64,000 bases of DNA from Acanthaster planci (Eukaryota; Echinodermata; Asteroidea; Valvatida; Acanthasteridae), in NCBI RefSeq assembly GCF_001949145.1, contig NW_019091362.1:1287383-1351382 (forward strand), written 5' to 3'. The translations under genes and the position numbers were made by a program. The notes under the pieces were generated by a model, which searched no databases, was not told the origin of the DNA, and worked only from the letters and a program-made list of their open reading frames with translations. How positions within the stretch are numbered: position 1 is the stretch's first letter; every line of letters starts with the position of its first letter. Below are positions 26,329 to 38,993 of the stretch, piece after piece.

Positions 26329-26501
26329 GGTGTAATTACCATGGGCGCCATTTGAGCAAGCGATACGCCTGCGCAGTTTACAGTAATGCTTGGGCACAGG
26401 CTCCGCAGGTGCATGTGCCTGCCGCGGCGCCTGCGTCTGTGCATTAATGTGCATTGCGCAGGCGTATCGCTTGCTCAAATGGCGCCCCTGCAATTACAAC
26501 G
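26329..26501. mobile_element. MITE-like foldback with perfect 33-bp inverted repeat
   Basis: The 33 bases at 26343-26375 (beginning GGGCGCCATTTGAGCAAG) are exactly complementary to 26455-26487. The loop is 79 bases and GC-rich. Imperfect symmetry (TGTAATT) extends the arms outward by about 14 bases on each side. The arms are far more GC-rich than the intron. Perfect arms imply a recent insertion or constraint. Confidence 0.85.
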
Positions 26502-28424
26502 TTTTATGTGTATTCACGGTGAAGTTCACCATCTTGCGCCGCTTCGCGGTGCTACACGATCTTTGCTTTCCATTACGTACACGTCAGACGAGGGAAGGCT
26601 AATGTATGATAACTTGAAGAACTGAAAAGCCAAGGGTATGGATGTGGTTAGAGTAGGTAGGGACTGGTGGATTATTTGAACACTTGAGAATTTTTAAACG
26701 CCGATGCTTTATTCAAGCCACAGCTTTCTTTGTTGATTGAACGTTTGCAGCGGTGAATTGTCATTCATAGACAATAACAAATGTATAACGAATACTGTGC
26801 AACCATACACTGTGTCTCAAGTTTTCTGTTGCAGTTAATCATGCTCTAATGTGTGGAGCTCAAATACATTTAGACTACAAATTAAACCAAACTGAGTACG
26901 GCTTTATAAACAAAAAAACAGTATCCAATGAATTGTACGCATCCAGTGAGTTGTTCAATGAACAAGAGAACTTAGTGGAAAAAGTATGAAAAGAAACGGC
27001 TTGACAAAAGAAAAGGTGGTTTAGAAATAGTTGGAAACATAGGCCAACATTCATATGCATTATGCACCAAAAATATCTGGTGCAAATTACAAAATGTTTA
27101 TGTGGACATTCGCATCCACATCAAACTCAAAGATTTAGAAGTTTGTGTGAAGTTCCATAATAATGTTCCTTTAAATTTTGTACATATTTGTGTCATAAAG
27201 TATACCATTTCCTGTCGAATTCGATCCCAGTAGATTACAAATTGGTCGCGCTTCTTAACATTAAAATGGGTTTCATCTTATTCCCTTCTCATACATGAAT
27301 GCTGAAAAATGGATGAATTATATGAACAAAATCAATATATAATCCCAGGGATAATAAGCCTAGCATGGCTCACGAAGCATGCGACATATACATGCATCTG
27401 CAAATAAGTGCTAGGGGCAGAAAAACAGGTGTGAGTTTAATTTAATTCCCAGGGAAGACACCACAGATAAAATTACCGACACAGGAAACATCTTGAGAAC
27501 ACTTTGGCATATCCGCTGACAAAGCTGGGAATAGGCCGATGTGGAGATCCTAGTTGCAAATCTGGTATATCTTCTTGCATTGTGCTTCCTTATACCTCTG
27601 CTTCCAAATCCTATCCCCCCCTCCCAAAGACTTCCTTCTTTCGGACCCCATTGAGTCATATTAGCTTCCTGTGGGTCCTAGCTCTATGATCATAGCAAAT
27701 TTATGCAGGCTTGCTATATTTTGGAATTTGAAAAGAATTCAGTATTTGTGTGTGATGCAGAAATGTAGCATTATGAAATTATGGCATACATGATCCAATA
27801 CAATATGCAGTTTCTGTTATATACACATTTATTTCAATGCTGCGGTGATTCATGTTTGTTTCTTCCAAGTTAGATTCTTGTCGATCTGTACATGATCAAG
27901 TGGAGTATCATTTAAAAGGAAGGGTAAAGACTAAGTGTATTTGGACTGGCTAGCCTAAAATATGATATAATTTGACTTAAGTACATCTATCTACATGTAG
28001 TTTATTGGGGCAGTTGCCAAGTGGTGATTTTCAGAAGCCCAGCATTGGGTGCATTCTCCGATAAAGCGTTCAGTTTTGTCATTTTTGTGTTGCTTGTGTT
28101 TTTTAGAAGTATGGAGTGTGTTTGATAATGCTTTATATGAATTTTCTTCGTGGCTGAGGTTTGTTCCAGAGACCCATGTGGTAAGGAGGTCTAAAAATCA
28201 AGAAAATTCTAAGAAATGGCGACAGTAAGGTGATATTTATTGCGGTTTTCTCGTGTCGCCAGCCAAAGTGCTTTTCATGAATACTCTCCTATTTGTCCGT
28301 CATGTGTGCATACCAGTGATAACCCCATTTTATTATTAGCCCATAGTATGCCTTAAATATAAAATAACAAATTGGAAAAGATTAGCTCATTTATTTGTCC
28401 TTATCGCCCTCAGAGCACGTCGCC

Positions 28425-28815
28425 AATTTCATAGCCAGATACGTTACCATTTTTTCAAAACGACAGAAAGACTTAACATTTGAGGAGTACACCCTTTAAA
28501 GTTGCACACAGACTAGACCGAACTGGGGATTATATTGTAAATATGACATAAATCTAATAAGTTTGGAATAAAAAAATATAGAACTGTTAGCCCCCTAATT
28601 TCCAAGTGTTACGTATGTGTAGCGCCAGATACGTTACCTATTTTCCCTGTCCTCTGGAGACACGCGATGGCAGCTGACAAACATGCATACCGGCCAATAG
28701 TTTGTTGGATGATGACTGCTCAAGTTATGGAAGAAGTAGGTAGGGTCACACATTTTGTCAAGGGAAGCCTATTTCAACATAAGCGGGCCAGATACGTTAC
28801 ACCAGATACGTTACT
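28425..28815 (+). repeat. Four dispersed copies of CCAGATACGTTAC
   Basis: The 13-mer occurs at 28435, 28625, 28788 and 28802, all in the same orientation. The first two copies are followed by C (CGTTACC). Spacings are 190, 163 and 14 bases and the sequence between is not repeated. The arrangement suggests subterminal repeats of a decayed transposon or a cluster of protein-binding sites. Confidence 0.7.
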
Positions 28816-31539
28816 GATTACGAATTTGGCGTGCAAATTTTAGGCTGACGTCAACAAAAATGAGATAATGTCGTCAATTCCCTTTTTTTATACATGTAAA
28901 AGGTTCTTGCACATGTGAATCACTAGTGCATATGCTTTCCGAGTAGGATTGTATATTGTGTGCTGAAGTTGTGCCGAATATTCCTGAAGTTATGGTGAAT
29001 AGTATTATCTATTTTTTATAGTAAAATATGGAACTTGTAGAATCTGTAGATAAAGAATTTCAAGAGGTACCGGTAGGTACAATGTACATGTAGTTGTAAT
29101 TTCACAAAAACTTGATAACATGAAACCATTGTTGTTGTTTTACATGGAATATCTCACTACATGCTGGTACAACCTGAGCCTTTTCAACCCCTTAGGAAAT
29201 ACTCAACACGTCAGGAATTTATCGAAGATCTCAGCGGTTTGGCCAGTGAATATTTAGCCTGCTTGATAATAAACAAGCACAATTCATCAAATCCAGGGGC
29301 CTTTCCAGAAGGAATTTTGTTTAGATTGTCAACAATCTCATCTTGCGTAACTGGAGTAAACAAAAATTGAATTCGGACACCTATCACCTAAAAATGCTGG
29401 TGCTTTGCTGGTACTTGTATACAGACACAGACTTTATACTTACAGAATCAAATCAAAAGGTCTACGTATTAGAGAAGGCAGAGAACTTTTTTTTTGCTGA
29501 GGCGCCTTGTGACTATAGCTTTTTTGTAGATGTGTGATCCTCAAATGTTTCCCAAAGCACTGTTTATCTTCAGAATCTTAAATCTCTAAAAGAGATTGTT
29601 TCGAGCGGTGTATATCTGCAACACACCTGTCATACATGCATTGTATTCAGAGTTCTTACAATGTCACTATTTAGCATCATGTTGGCTTGTTTTTCATTCC
29701 ATTTTTGTTGTGGGAGGGGGAGGGGTAACCAGACAGCAGATACAAGCATCGTTATTCTTTTTTAAAAATATTTTGGCTTTCGGTGCTCACTAGGAATAAG
29801 CACAGGTTTGTCACAGCAGAGCGTCATTCTGTGAGTTGTTTTGTGGAGCCAAAAATGGACAAACAGTGAAAAGTAATTGGTGCAACACAATTGGGAGACC
29901 ACCCCCCCCTTTGATTGGAAGATCATACATGCTGGAAGGATAGAGTAGTGTTTTGTGTGCATATCAACTGATATGGATTGTTAATGGGTTCTAAATGGCA
30001 TGCAGGCCATGGTGAATAAGGGAAGTTGAATCGTGCCATCAAATTAACCTACTGAACACATTTATTATGGCCAACGCTTTTTTCCATTGCATTTGTTCTG
30101 TGAGTGAATTGTTCACATGTATGACCACTGGCCTTCATTTGGTATACTAATTATTTTTAAATTGGTTTTGCCTTATGAAGGCCGGGGAACGGTAATTTCA
30201 AGCAGCATACATGTACATATTGTATAATTTGATATTTGTTGACATAAATTTGGTCAGACCGTACATGTACACATGTATGTACTGCTATTGGATGAAGGGT
30301 CAAAATATGTACAATGTACAACTAAAGGTTAGAGTCTATGAATTTTGCGTCCTGTCATGATCATGTATTCATTGTTGCTATCATTAAATTCTGTGCTGTA
30401 TTGGCATTTTTTTTAATATGAAAACCTAGAACACTTACAGCTTTACATGTGTAAGGATTGATAAAGTACACAGCCAAATATACTTCCTCATAAACATTCT
30501 TTTTGATGACTCTAGCCCATGACAGCGAAATACACGTTAAGTTGTCACCTTCTTAGTCACCAAAATTGTTTCCCAAATCTCTGAAATCCTCTGGCTGCCT
30601 GGTCTCTTTAAAGAGATCCAGCACGAGGGACACTTTAATGATTTATGGATGATTTTTATTCTGTCAGTTGCTCCTTATTGATTATCAAGCCTGTTCGCGG
30701 CCAGTACCTACATTGTAGCTCAGTTCAAGTGTATATGCAGTGGTCATTAAAAAATTTACAACAGCCATACCATCAAGACGTGTACCCTGAGTGAAACTCA
30801 TTCAGACAGGCTCACTGAACTGAGGATGAAGTATTAAGACATAAGGAGACTTGTTTTATTCATGGAATTTGTATTTCTCTGTCTCTTGGAATATTTGATA
30901 TTAATATGGACTTCAGTTTGTGGGATTCAAGTGTCTTGTCATGATCTTGTCAATCTGGAGTTGTCAATGGACAATCTTTGTTATTGTCATGGAGTTGCTG
31001 ATAATTAAATGCTCATAGTCATGAATACAGACAAAAAGTTTTTTACATAGACAAATTTAGAGGCAAAGACGTTGTCTGATGTACCGCTACTGATTGAAGA
31101 CATTTCAGATGCAAGGTGACTGAAGACATATAAGTCCTTTGTGACAGGTCCACTGTCTGCTCTGAGCAGAAGCACCCCCTCATCGCTTGAAAAGAGCCAT
31201 GTTAGTGGGGAGTGTTCAATTTTGTTGGTAGCTATGCCACCATAATGCGTGCATTTCATTGTTGTTTATGAACCAGTGAAAAGCAGTTCCAACCAACGGA
31301 GCCTTCGTTGCAGGGGAAATTGCACCCTCTCATGGTCCACCTTGGGGCTCAATGTTCGCATCATTTTGAGCATGCACACGTTAGCCCACATGTGACACAA
31401 ACAGTAATGGACCAGCCACGTGGGACGGTAATGTTTGCCGCCCAATTGAAGGGCATTTATTAAGGCTTTTTTAGGCCTGTGGCCCCTTCCCCCACTTCTT
31501 GCAGAAGTCGTGTGCACCCGTAGGTGCCCCCTTCACCTT

Positions 31540-31580
31540 AGTTATTCTACTGGGTATGTGTGGGTATTCTACTGGGTATG
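31540..31580 (+). repeat. Short tandem duplication TATTCTACTGGGTATG
   Basis: Two exact copies of the 16-mer TATTCTACTGGGTATG occur about 21 bases apart. It is a simple local duplication with no apparent function. Confidence 0.8.
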
Positions 31581-33751
31581 AGTTTTGTCTTTCAGATTAA
31601 ACAAGTCTGCAAGGTGCAGTCCTAGTTCTCTCATTACCGTAACAGCTTGAGCTTTGTTGGCTCATTCTGACCTTTTCCCGGGAGAAAATGGTCATCAGTC
31701 CGTTCAGCTTGGGGTTGAGCAAGGGCGTTAATTTATTACCAAAGCAGGAAGCTCCCCATCAAGAGAGGTACCCCAGGCTGATGTCGAGTGCTAGCAAAAG
31801 GCGTCCCAGTAAATCATAATGATAAATGTAAAGAGGCCAGGTTGGGATTAACATTAATACAACTTGAGGTTTATTTTTGCTTAAAATGTCTTGCTTCACG
31901 AATTGTAAATACTAATCTAACAGAAGTACTTCAGGAATAAAATTCATGATCTTGTTTTAAAAAAGCTACTGTGTTTTCTAAGGTTTATTATTAGTTAAAA
32001 CAAGTAACTTTGCAAAATGGGCACAAAAACGAAGGATACAAAAAGTACAGCATGGTGTCAATTGAACGGCACTGCTTTAATTAAAATTGGTTCTTCCAAA
32101 AAAAGTAAAATACAATTGCTGCAAACTGCTGGCAATAATGACCTAAAATACAAATCAAAAAAGTTGGAGAGCCTGGCATATTTGTTTGAAGCAGAATCAT
32201 CCTCAAAGCTTTGAAAAAGATTCTTCTAGGTTCAAACTTTTCGGCACTTTTATCTTTTTGAATTGACTTATTAATAGATTTTTTATGAAACTCCCTAGTA
32301 AACTTGGTGACTATTATCATTTTTTTGGGGGGAGTGTTTTATGACTGACGAGGAAACTATTGTGTGTGTGAGGAGAAAATGATTTTATATTGTTACTGTG
32401 ATAAATTTACTTGCAAATACACAAGACTTGTGATAAAAGAATCTTTGGCAGTTTCATTATGTTTCTTGTAATTATTTGGAAAAAATTGAAGTGTGTTTTC
32501 AATCCAACACTCAGCTGAACCAACCAGACTTCCTTAAAAGAGATGCATTTTTTAAACTGGCGCATTTCTGTTATTAACACTTAATTGATATATATTAATG
32601 AAAAATGTGTACTTTATGACTTAAGCTTCCTTTTACAATCTGAAATGGTTTCGTGACATCGCATGGCTTATATGTGCCACTGAATGTTGAAGTTCTTTGA
32701 TGCCGAATTCCTCAAGAGACATTTGACATTTATATCAAGGAGACCGTCCTCATGTGTCAAGGGAGACAATTGTAAGACATCTCATTCTCATTTCATCCCC
32801 CATGTTTGCTAGAGGAAGTCACACAAGGGATGCATGTATTGCATGCGTCCTTGCCATCACATGGCCAGATCGATAACGTTCAAGTGAGTGCACTCTTGCC
32901 AATCTTCAGGACTAGTCCAGATTGCCCTGTGGGTTCTGAGCTAATGAGCGGCAGCTGCTTTCAAAATTTGCCCAGCACTCATGGATTCATCACCAAGGGT
33001 GTCAGAGAGACAAAAGACAATAATCCCCTCTGACCTTAATGGACAAGTCATTTGAGACAGATCTGAGGTTATTTTGGTCAGGAAAGTGCCGGGTTTGAAT
33101 TGGACAAATGGGAAGGGGTTTGTGCAGTTAGGGAGTTAGTAGGTCTTTTGTCTGTTTTTTGTATATGTTGCCTTTTTTGCATGTAGAATTGAACTAGTAA
33201 ATGAAGGGTCTTAGTTGAGTCTGTTACAAGTCCCTGCAATTCCATCCAGTCTTAAGCTCAGTCACAAATCAAGCATGACAAAAGCATTCCCTTTGTTATT
33301 GTTCATGCTACCAATAGACCTAAAACACATGGTGTCACGCTTAAAACGTGCACTTTCTTATGGGGTCTCGATCAATCGCATCCCATCTCACTGCCATAGG
33401 GAAGCGTAAATGTATACAAAGTGTGACATCATTATGTAACAGGTCTATTGTGACTGGAATTGGGATTGATCTTGTGGAAGGACTCGTCTAAGGACTTGTG
33501 ATGGATTTGACTGCAGCTTTGTTTGAGAGACATGAGAGTTTGGGCTATGGGGGAGTTGTGTTTAATTAGGATGGTTCTGGAGGTGCAGAAGTCATCATGA
33601 AAGTTGTGCAATTGAGTTCACTTCAAGTCCTTTCAAAAGTTTACGTAATTTGATACCCAGGTCCTGTCATAAGCAACAGAAGATGAACTAACTTAGGGAG
33701 TTATATATAATTCTTTGCCATGGTGTGTTTGAGTACATCATGGGGCTTTTC

Positions 33752-33890
33752 AAGCACAGAAATTTAGGCAAACAATCTTTGCTTAGCAGAAACAGGTTAC
33801 CAACCAAAACTTTGTGAAATATGTGCAGCTTAGCACATGAACTTACTAAACAATAATTTGTGCTTAGCAGCTCTGTGAAATTGGGACTGG
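33752..33890 (-). mobile_element. MITE-like element, GGGCCCAATTTCA family, copy 1
   Basis: On the minus strand the end reads CAGTCCCAATTTCACAGAGC then TGCTAAGCACA. This matches the left end of 60607-60861 (GGGCCCAATTTCATGGCACT, then GCTAAGCAC). The opposite side holds TTTGCTTAGCAGAAAC, again the same terminal motif. Boundaries are approximate. Confidence 0.6.
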
Positions 33891-34436
33891 GAACTTGTAA
33901 GTATCTGTTAAACAGGTCTGTATAACTTGTGAGGACTTAATTGTGATGGACTTGACTCGACCCAACTCAGAAAGTTGATCACAGATTAGAATGAGTATTG
34001 CAGGTAGAGTGAGTAAACAATTGCATCCTAGGATGGAATGTGCCAGTCAGAGGTAACAGCATCACACAACAGGCTTCATCAATCCCGTAGGAAAATGTCC
34101 ATACACATGCTATGCACTATTATCTCACACTGTGCTAGGAGATTTCATTTATATTCTTGAATTGAATAGTGCGAGGGAGACTTGTGTGCTGAATTGCAAA
34201 TCTCATTTTTATTGGCATAAAGGGCACGGGTTGGTTTTAGACTGTTTGTGGGTAGTTTTAAAGGACTATAGAATGAATTATGTTGATTGGAGTACTACTG
34301 TTGCAATGGATGGGACGTATTGTACTATACAATATGTGCATAAAGCCCCGTTATCTGATTGGTGGATCATTGCTAAAATGTCATTGAATTATTGGTTCAA
34401 TTCAACAGTACCCGTCGAATAGAACTTCTTTCACTT

Positions 34437-34501
34437 GACTGGTTCCCGCCAAATTTCATATATTTCATTCACCCAAAATAATGTATGGACGGGAACCAGT
34501 C
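34437..34501. repeat. Inverted repeat GACTGGTTCCCG
   Basis: GACTGGTTCCCG at 34437-34448 pairs exactly with CGGGAACCAGTC at 34490-34501, loop 41 bases. It is one of two foldbacks within 300 bases and is probably a transposon remnant. Confidence 0.75.
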
Positions 34502-34651
34502 TAACATTATATGAAACAGGTGGATGGATTCTGACACCAATCTATTTTGCATAAAAGTGGACACTAATATATGCAAGGACTGTTAATTTGTTCACCAAAC
34601 AGAGGAGGATTTATGTAGGTATTGCATAAAACAAATAATTAATGTTTTACA

Positions 34652-34770
34652 TTCTTACAATGGTAAGAGTAAGTTCATTTGTTCAGATGGAATGTTCTAT
34701 TTCACTCGGCTTTACCTTGTGGAATAGAACATTCCATCTGTCACCCCATGGAATTATTCTTACAATGCAC
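34652..34770. repeat. Foldback with 22-bp near-perfect inverted repeat
   Basis: CAGATGGAATGTTCTATT at 34684 onward pairs with 34719-34740, 21 of 22 positions matching, with a 13-base loop. Outside the arms ATTCTTACAATG occurs on both sides in direct orientation (near 34651 and 34753). The hairpin is stable enough to be replication- or transcription-relevant, but a decayed MITE is the simplest explanation. Confidence 0.75.
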
Positions 34771-35493
34771 TCATAAACATTCATTATTTGTATACCATTG
34801 AATATTCAGCAGAAAGCAAGTCATCAGTATAACCCCCCCCCAAAAAAAACTCTGACTGAGGAGCAAATATGGACATCTCCCAAAGATACATTAGCCTTTT
34901 GTGAAATATTTCATGGCCATGAACGGTGAAGTAAATCTTTTTATTTTCTGGAGAAAGGACATGTAAATGATCTGTCAGGATTCCAAGGAGCACGTTTATT
35001 CCTTGAATTATTTTTGTGGTTAAGTAATAGTGACAAAATTTTGTAGTGTTAAATCTGTAATTTAATTTTGTTGCATATTATTCAAAGGAGACTAAATGCA
35101 TAACTAAGAAGTTGAAAAAAAAAGTTGTAAGAATGATTTGCAGTATCAGTGATGACATTTGTCTCATCTTCTCATCAACATTAACAGATTCCAAATTTAG
35201 TTTGTCCATAAAAATGTGTTTGCCGGAAGTGTACGGTGTGTGCTTCCATAAAGTTTTAATGATTTATTCATGGCCATTAATGATTCATGGCAAGAAACAA
35301 CAAAAGGAGGTTGGCGCATATCGTATACCCAACTTAAATATACAATTACTGAAACTTTACTCCATCAGGAACACTCAACTTGACCCAGCGTGGAGAGACC
35401 CATGGGCCATGGGTTGGCATAATTGATGATGACTTCCAAAACTTAACCGCTGCTGTACATATGCGCTGCAAGTCTGTTAGCATAGTATGGCAG

Positions 35494-35755
35494 AGACCGA
35501 TTGCGTCCGCTAAATCACGTGACCTATATAGTGGTTATCAACCTCATAGCAACATGTGTTTTGAGTGTTGTTAACAAACAATACAGCAAAGTTACTGGAT
35601 AGCACCCAGCACATCAGTAGTCAGAGTAGGTGCTTACCGTTGGCATTATTTTTGGTAAATGTTACTTATGGCACACTTTGCTTTGGGTGGACGCTGTATT
35701 TGTTGATATCTAATACCCACTATAGGTCATGTGACTTAGCTGGCACAATCGGTCT
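35494..35755 (+). mobile_element. Palindromic MITE, AGACCGATTGTGCCC family, copy 1
   Basis: The left end AGACCGATTGCGTCCGCTAA, then ATCACGTGACCTATA, is the inverted match of the right end, which reads on the other strand AGACCGATTGTGCCAGCTAA, then GTCACATGACCTATA. The body (262 bp) is shared with 45901-46172 and 63354-63604, including the pair CAGCACATCAGTAGTC and TTTTGGTAAATG. Confidence 0.85.
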
Positions 35756-37945
35756 ATAATAATAAAAATAGGAACAAACTCTATTGAGGTTATGCTGGCA
35801 TACAGCTATAGGTAGGTCCTACAATAAGATATATTTGCACAAATAAGTCTATTTACTGGCACATGTGTGTTTAAGTTTCAAACATTTAAATACCCGTATA
35901 TGAAGATTTCTGATTTTTATACTGGATGGGCCAGCAATCTGTGGGGCAAAAATTGGGAAATTTGCAACTTTACAAGTGCATAATTGGTGTGTTAATTGTC
36001 ATCCATGAGATGGCACTCATGGATTAGATAACAATGTGCATTTCAGATTTCAAATGTAAACGTTGAGGGAGTTAATGGTTGTCAGTTGTTCAGTTGAGAA
36101 ATTCCATATATTTGCACCACTCACGGCAAAATTAGAGGCATTGCATTCTTTTTTTGGTGAAGGGCACTTTGCGTTTCGTGTTAGTTGAATTGTTCTACAT
36201 TTCATTTAGAAGTCAGATAATACAGCGTGTGTTATGAAATGTCTGAATGCATCTATTGATGATGGAACATTTCCATGGAAAGTTTACCCAGTGCTGCCAA
36301 GTAGACTTTCAAATTAAGCAGATATAGACACCTCCTTCCCAGAATCAAGTAACGCCTAAGTGGAAGTCAAATCAGTTGTAACTCTCAGATTACTGAGCAT
36401 TGCAGGAATTTTTTCTTGTGCAGAGGTGGGATTCCGGGGTTTTAGCATCTAGATGAAATAGTTATTCTCCATTACAAACCTGGCAGGATATTTGAGCCTT
36501 TGTGTGGGCCTGCCATTATGCGCTTTAGCCATCTCAATGCTACGTCAACACTAAATGTCTTTTATGTCGGCGTTGATCAGGCGTTATGTATAAGGGACCC
36601 CCTGATAGCTGCTGCAACTGAGATCTCCAGCGTAGTGTCATGCATTTGCATCCGTTCGCTGGTGAAAAGTGCAGATCAACTTGTCCATCACCATGCTAGC
36701 TTTTCAGGAGGGAAGGATGACAGGAAGGCGAGATGTTTAAACATTCAGTCTGGGGAAGTACTGCCTCAATGCACTGAACTAGTATCCTCCGATTTGTCAG
36801 TAAATGAACTCTGCAACAATGACAAGTGTTAAAAACATTTTATTGACCGTCCTCAGTAATAATTTGTTTCAAATGTATGTGTTGAGATGTGTTTACAGAA
36901 TATTGTAAAGTTATCACGTTAGTTGTCAAAAAAATTAATTTTTCATGTAACTGTTGTAATGCATTTGCAGCCAAAAATATAAATTACAAATTTGTTATCC
37001 ATTATTTTTTTTTATAATAAAAATCAGATTGGAGCACACAGAGACTAGAAAACTGTTCAGATCCAATATGTAATCCATTTCAATCAACCAGAACTGACAA
37101 AGAAAGAAATGTGTTTGGGAAAGCACTAAGCGCCAACTGCCAAGTTCATTCGGCCCGCCATTCATCAGACAGCATCCCATGCATTACATGACTAACCTCT
37201 GTCAATAGGCCAACCATGTTGCTGAAGGACTCCCTGAATTCCTAATGGTAAAAAAAAGAAGAAATCCTGTTGGAATCCTCCATGACTGTCCCTCTAAATT
37301 AGCAAGTTCATCTATTCAGTATCCATTTTCAACATGTACTTTGTTTTTCTGTGGAAAGGGGTTTATCTAATGAGCAGTTGGGCTCCATGATTTTTTTTTT
37401 CTATCTTGAAATCTTTGCCTGGAGAAACTCTGAGACTACCTTGGAAGAGTGGGGCATTGAGGAGCAGTGTGTGTTATAACAGGAAGAATAATTTTTGCAC
37501 TAGATGTCAAGGAGTGTGCGCAATTTTAAGGGGATTTTTAGCAGTACATCATCAAAACCATCACGTTAAGAAACTGGAATAATTTTGACTGTGCGTCTGT
37601 GGAACTGCAGTGCACTGAAAATCGAAGGCCCTCATCATGTTAAATTGGTTGAGGTTTGTGTCAAAGATTAAAAAGGTTGGTCATCAAAATTGGTCACTTG
37701 CTTGTTCAGCAGGTGCATTTCAAATCACAGCTCACCTATCCTTTCAGGTCATGGTGACATGTTGTGATTTTCCCTTAACCTTCTCAGATATTTATTATTC
37801 ATCATTTGAGGACATGAAATGAAATAGACAATGTTTTGTCGTGTGGTTTTGTTTTATTTTGTAGTGCACAGTTTGACATGTACTTCTAAACAGTCTTGTG
37901 CCCTGGAGGGAAATGGGGGGAATTTTCTAGGAGAAAATGGCCAAA

Positions 37946-38282
37946 ACTTGACTTGACTTGACTTCGCATGGCCAGTTAAGTGACTGTGGCAACCAACTCT
38001 CTGTAGGCCTGTTGGTTTGGAGCCCACTGTCCATCAAGTAGTGCAATAGTCGGAGCAGGTCTACCTGCTGCACCTAGGTTAGTGGGGGGGGGAGCATCCA
38101 TGAGGATGGCGCCAGCCGTATGGTGGAGGCCTGCTGGCGGCTAGCAGGATCTGCCTTGCTGGGACTCCTTCTGGGAGCTGGACCACATGGCCAAGAAGCT
38201 GTAGTTGCCTCCTCTGGCATGGATAGTAGTGCTCACGGGGGGGGGGGGAGTTGCCGGTCGGTCTATAGACTTCCCATAACAA
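37946..38282 (-). pseudogene. LINE retrotransposon 3' end, frameshifted
   Basis: On the minus strand one frame reads RRQLQLLGHVVQLPEGVPA and PYGWRHPHG. This resembles the pattern at the C-terminus of many LINE reverse transcriptases (RRLRWLGHVxRMPxxRxP, then a Gly-Trp-Arg block). After a frame change it continues WAPNQQAYRELVATVT, like the usual end AQDRxxWRxLVxTAT. A (GTCAA)n tail at 37946-37964 follows, as expected for a LINE 3' end. It is a broken remnant with no complete domain. Confidence 0.7.
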
Positions 38283-38496
38283 GGAGTAATAATATTTTTA
38301 TTGCTTCAGTAGTGCTTGTGCATGGCTTCAGCTTTTGGTTCATTTTAAAGAAGAAAGTGATGAACTATTGCCTATTTCATTAGTGTTCAAAACTTGGGCC
38401 AGGTCATAAACATAGGACTAGGCCTCTTTTGCAATGACGAAATACATCGGTTGAAACGAGGTGAATCTGTTTATAAGAACCTACCTAAGTTCTTCG

Positions 38497-38993
38497 NNNN
38501 NNNNNNNNNNNNNNNNNNNNNNNNNNNNNNNNNNNNNNNNNNNNNNNNNNNNNNNNNNNNNNNNNNNNNNNNNNNNNNNNNNNNNNNNNNNNNNNNNNNN
38601 NNNNNNNNNNNNNNNNNNNNNNNNNNNNNNNNNNNNNNNNNNNNNNNNNNNNNNNNNNNNNNNNNNNNNNNNNNNNNNNNNNNNNNNNNNNNNNNNNNNN
38701 NNNNNNNNNNNNNNNNNNNNNNNNNNNNNNNNNNNNNNNNNNNNNNNNNNNNNNNNNNNNNNNNNNNNNNNNNNNNNNNNNNNNNNNNNNNNNNNNNNNN
38801 NNNNNNNNNNNNNNNNNNNNNNNNNNNNNNNNNNNNNNNNNNNNNNNNNNNNNNNNNNNNNNNNNNNNNNNNNNNNNNNNNNNNNNNNNNNNNNNNNNNN
38901 NNNNNNNNNNNNNNNNNNNNNNNNNNNNNNNNNNNNNNNNNNNNNNNNNNNNNNNNNNNNNNNNNNNNNNNNNNNNNNNNNNNNNNNNNNNNN
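38497..38993. other. Assembly gap, 497 N
   Basis: A run of N interrupts the intron. The bases TTCG border it on both sides. Nothing can be said about its content; apparent open frames across it are artefacts. Confidence 0.99.

Noticed and set aside
36500-36832. Open frame of 110 codons in the large intron
   Set aside because: The composition is somewhat more coding-like than the surroundings but no family pattern, start context or repeat of it was seen.
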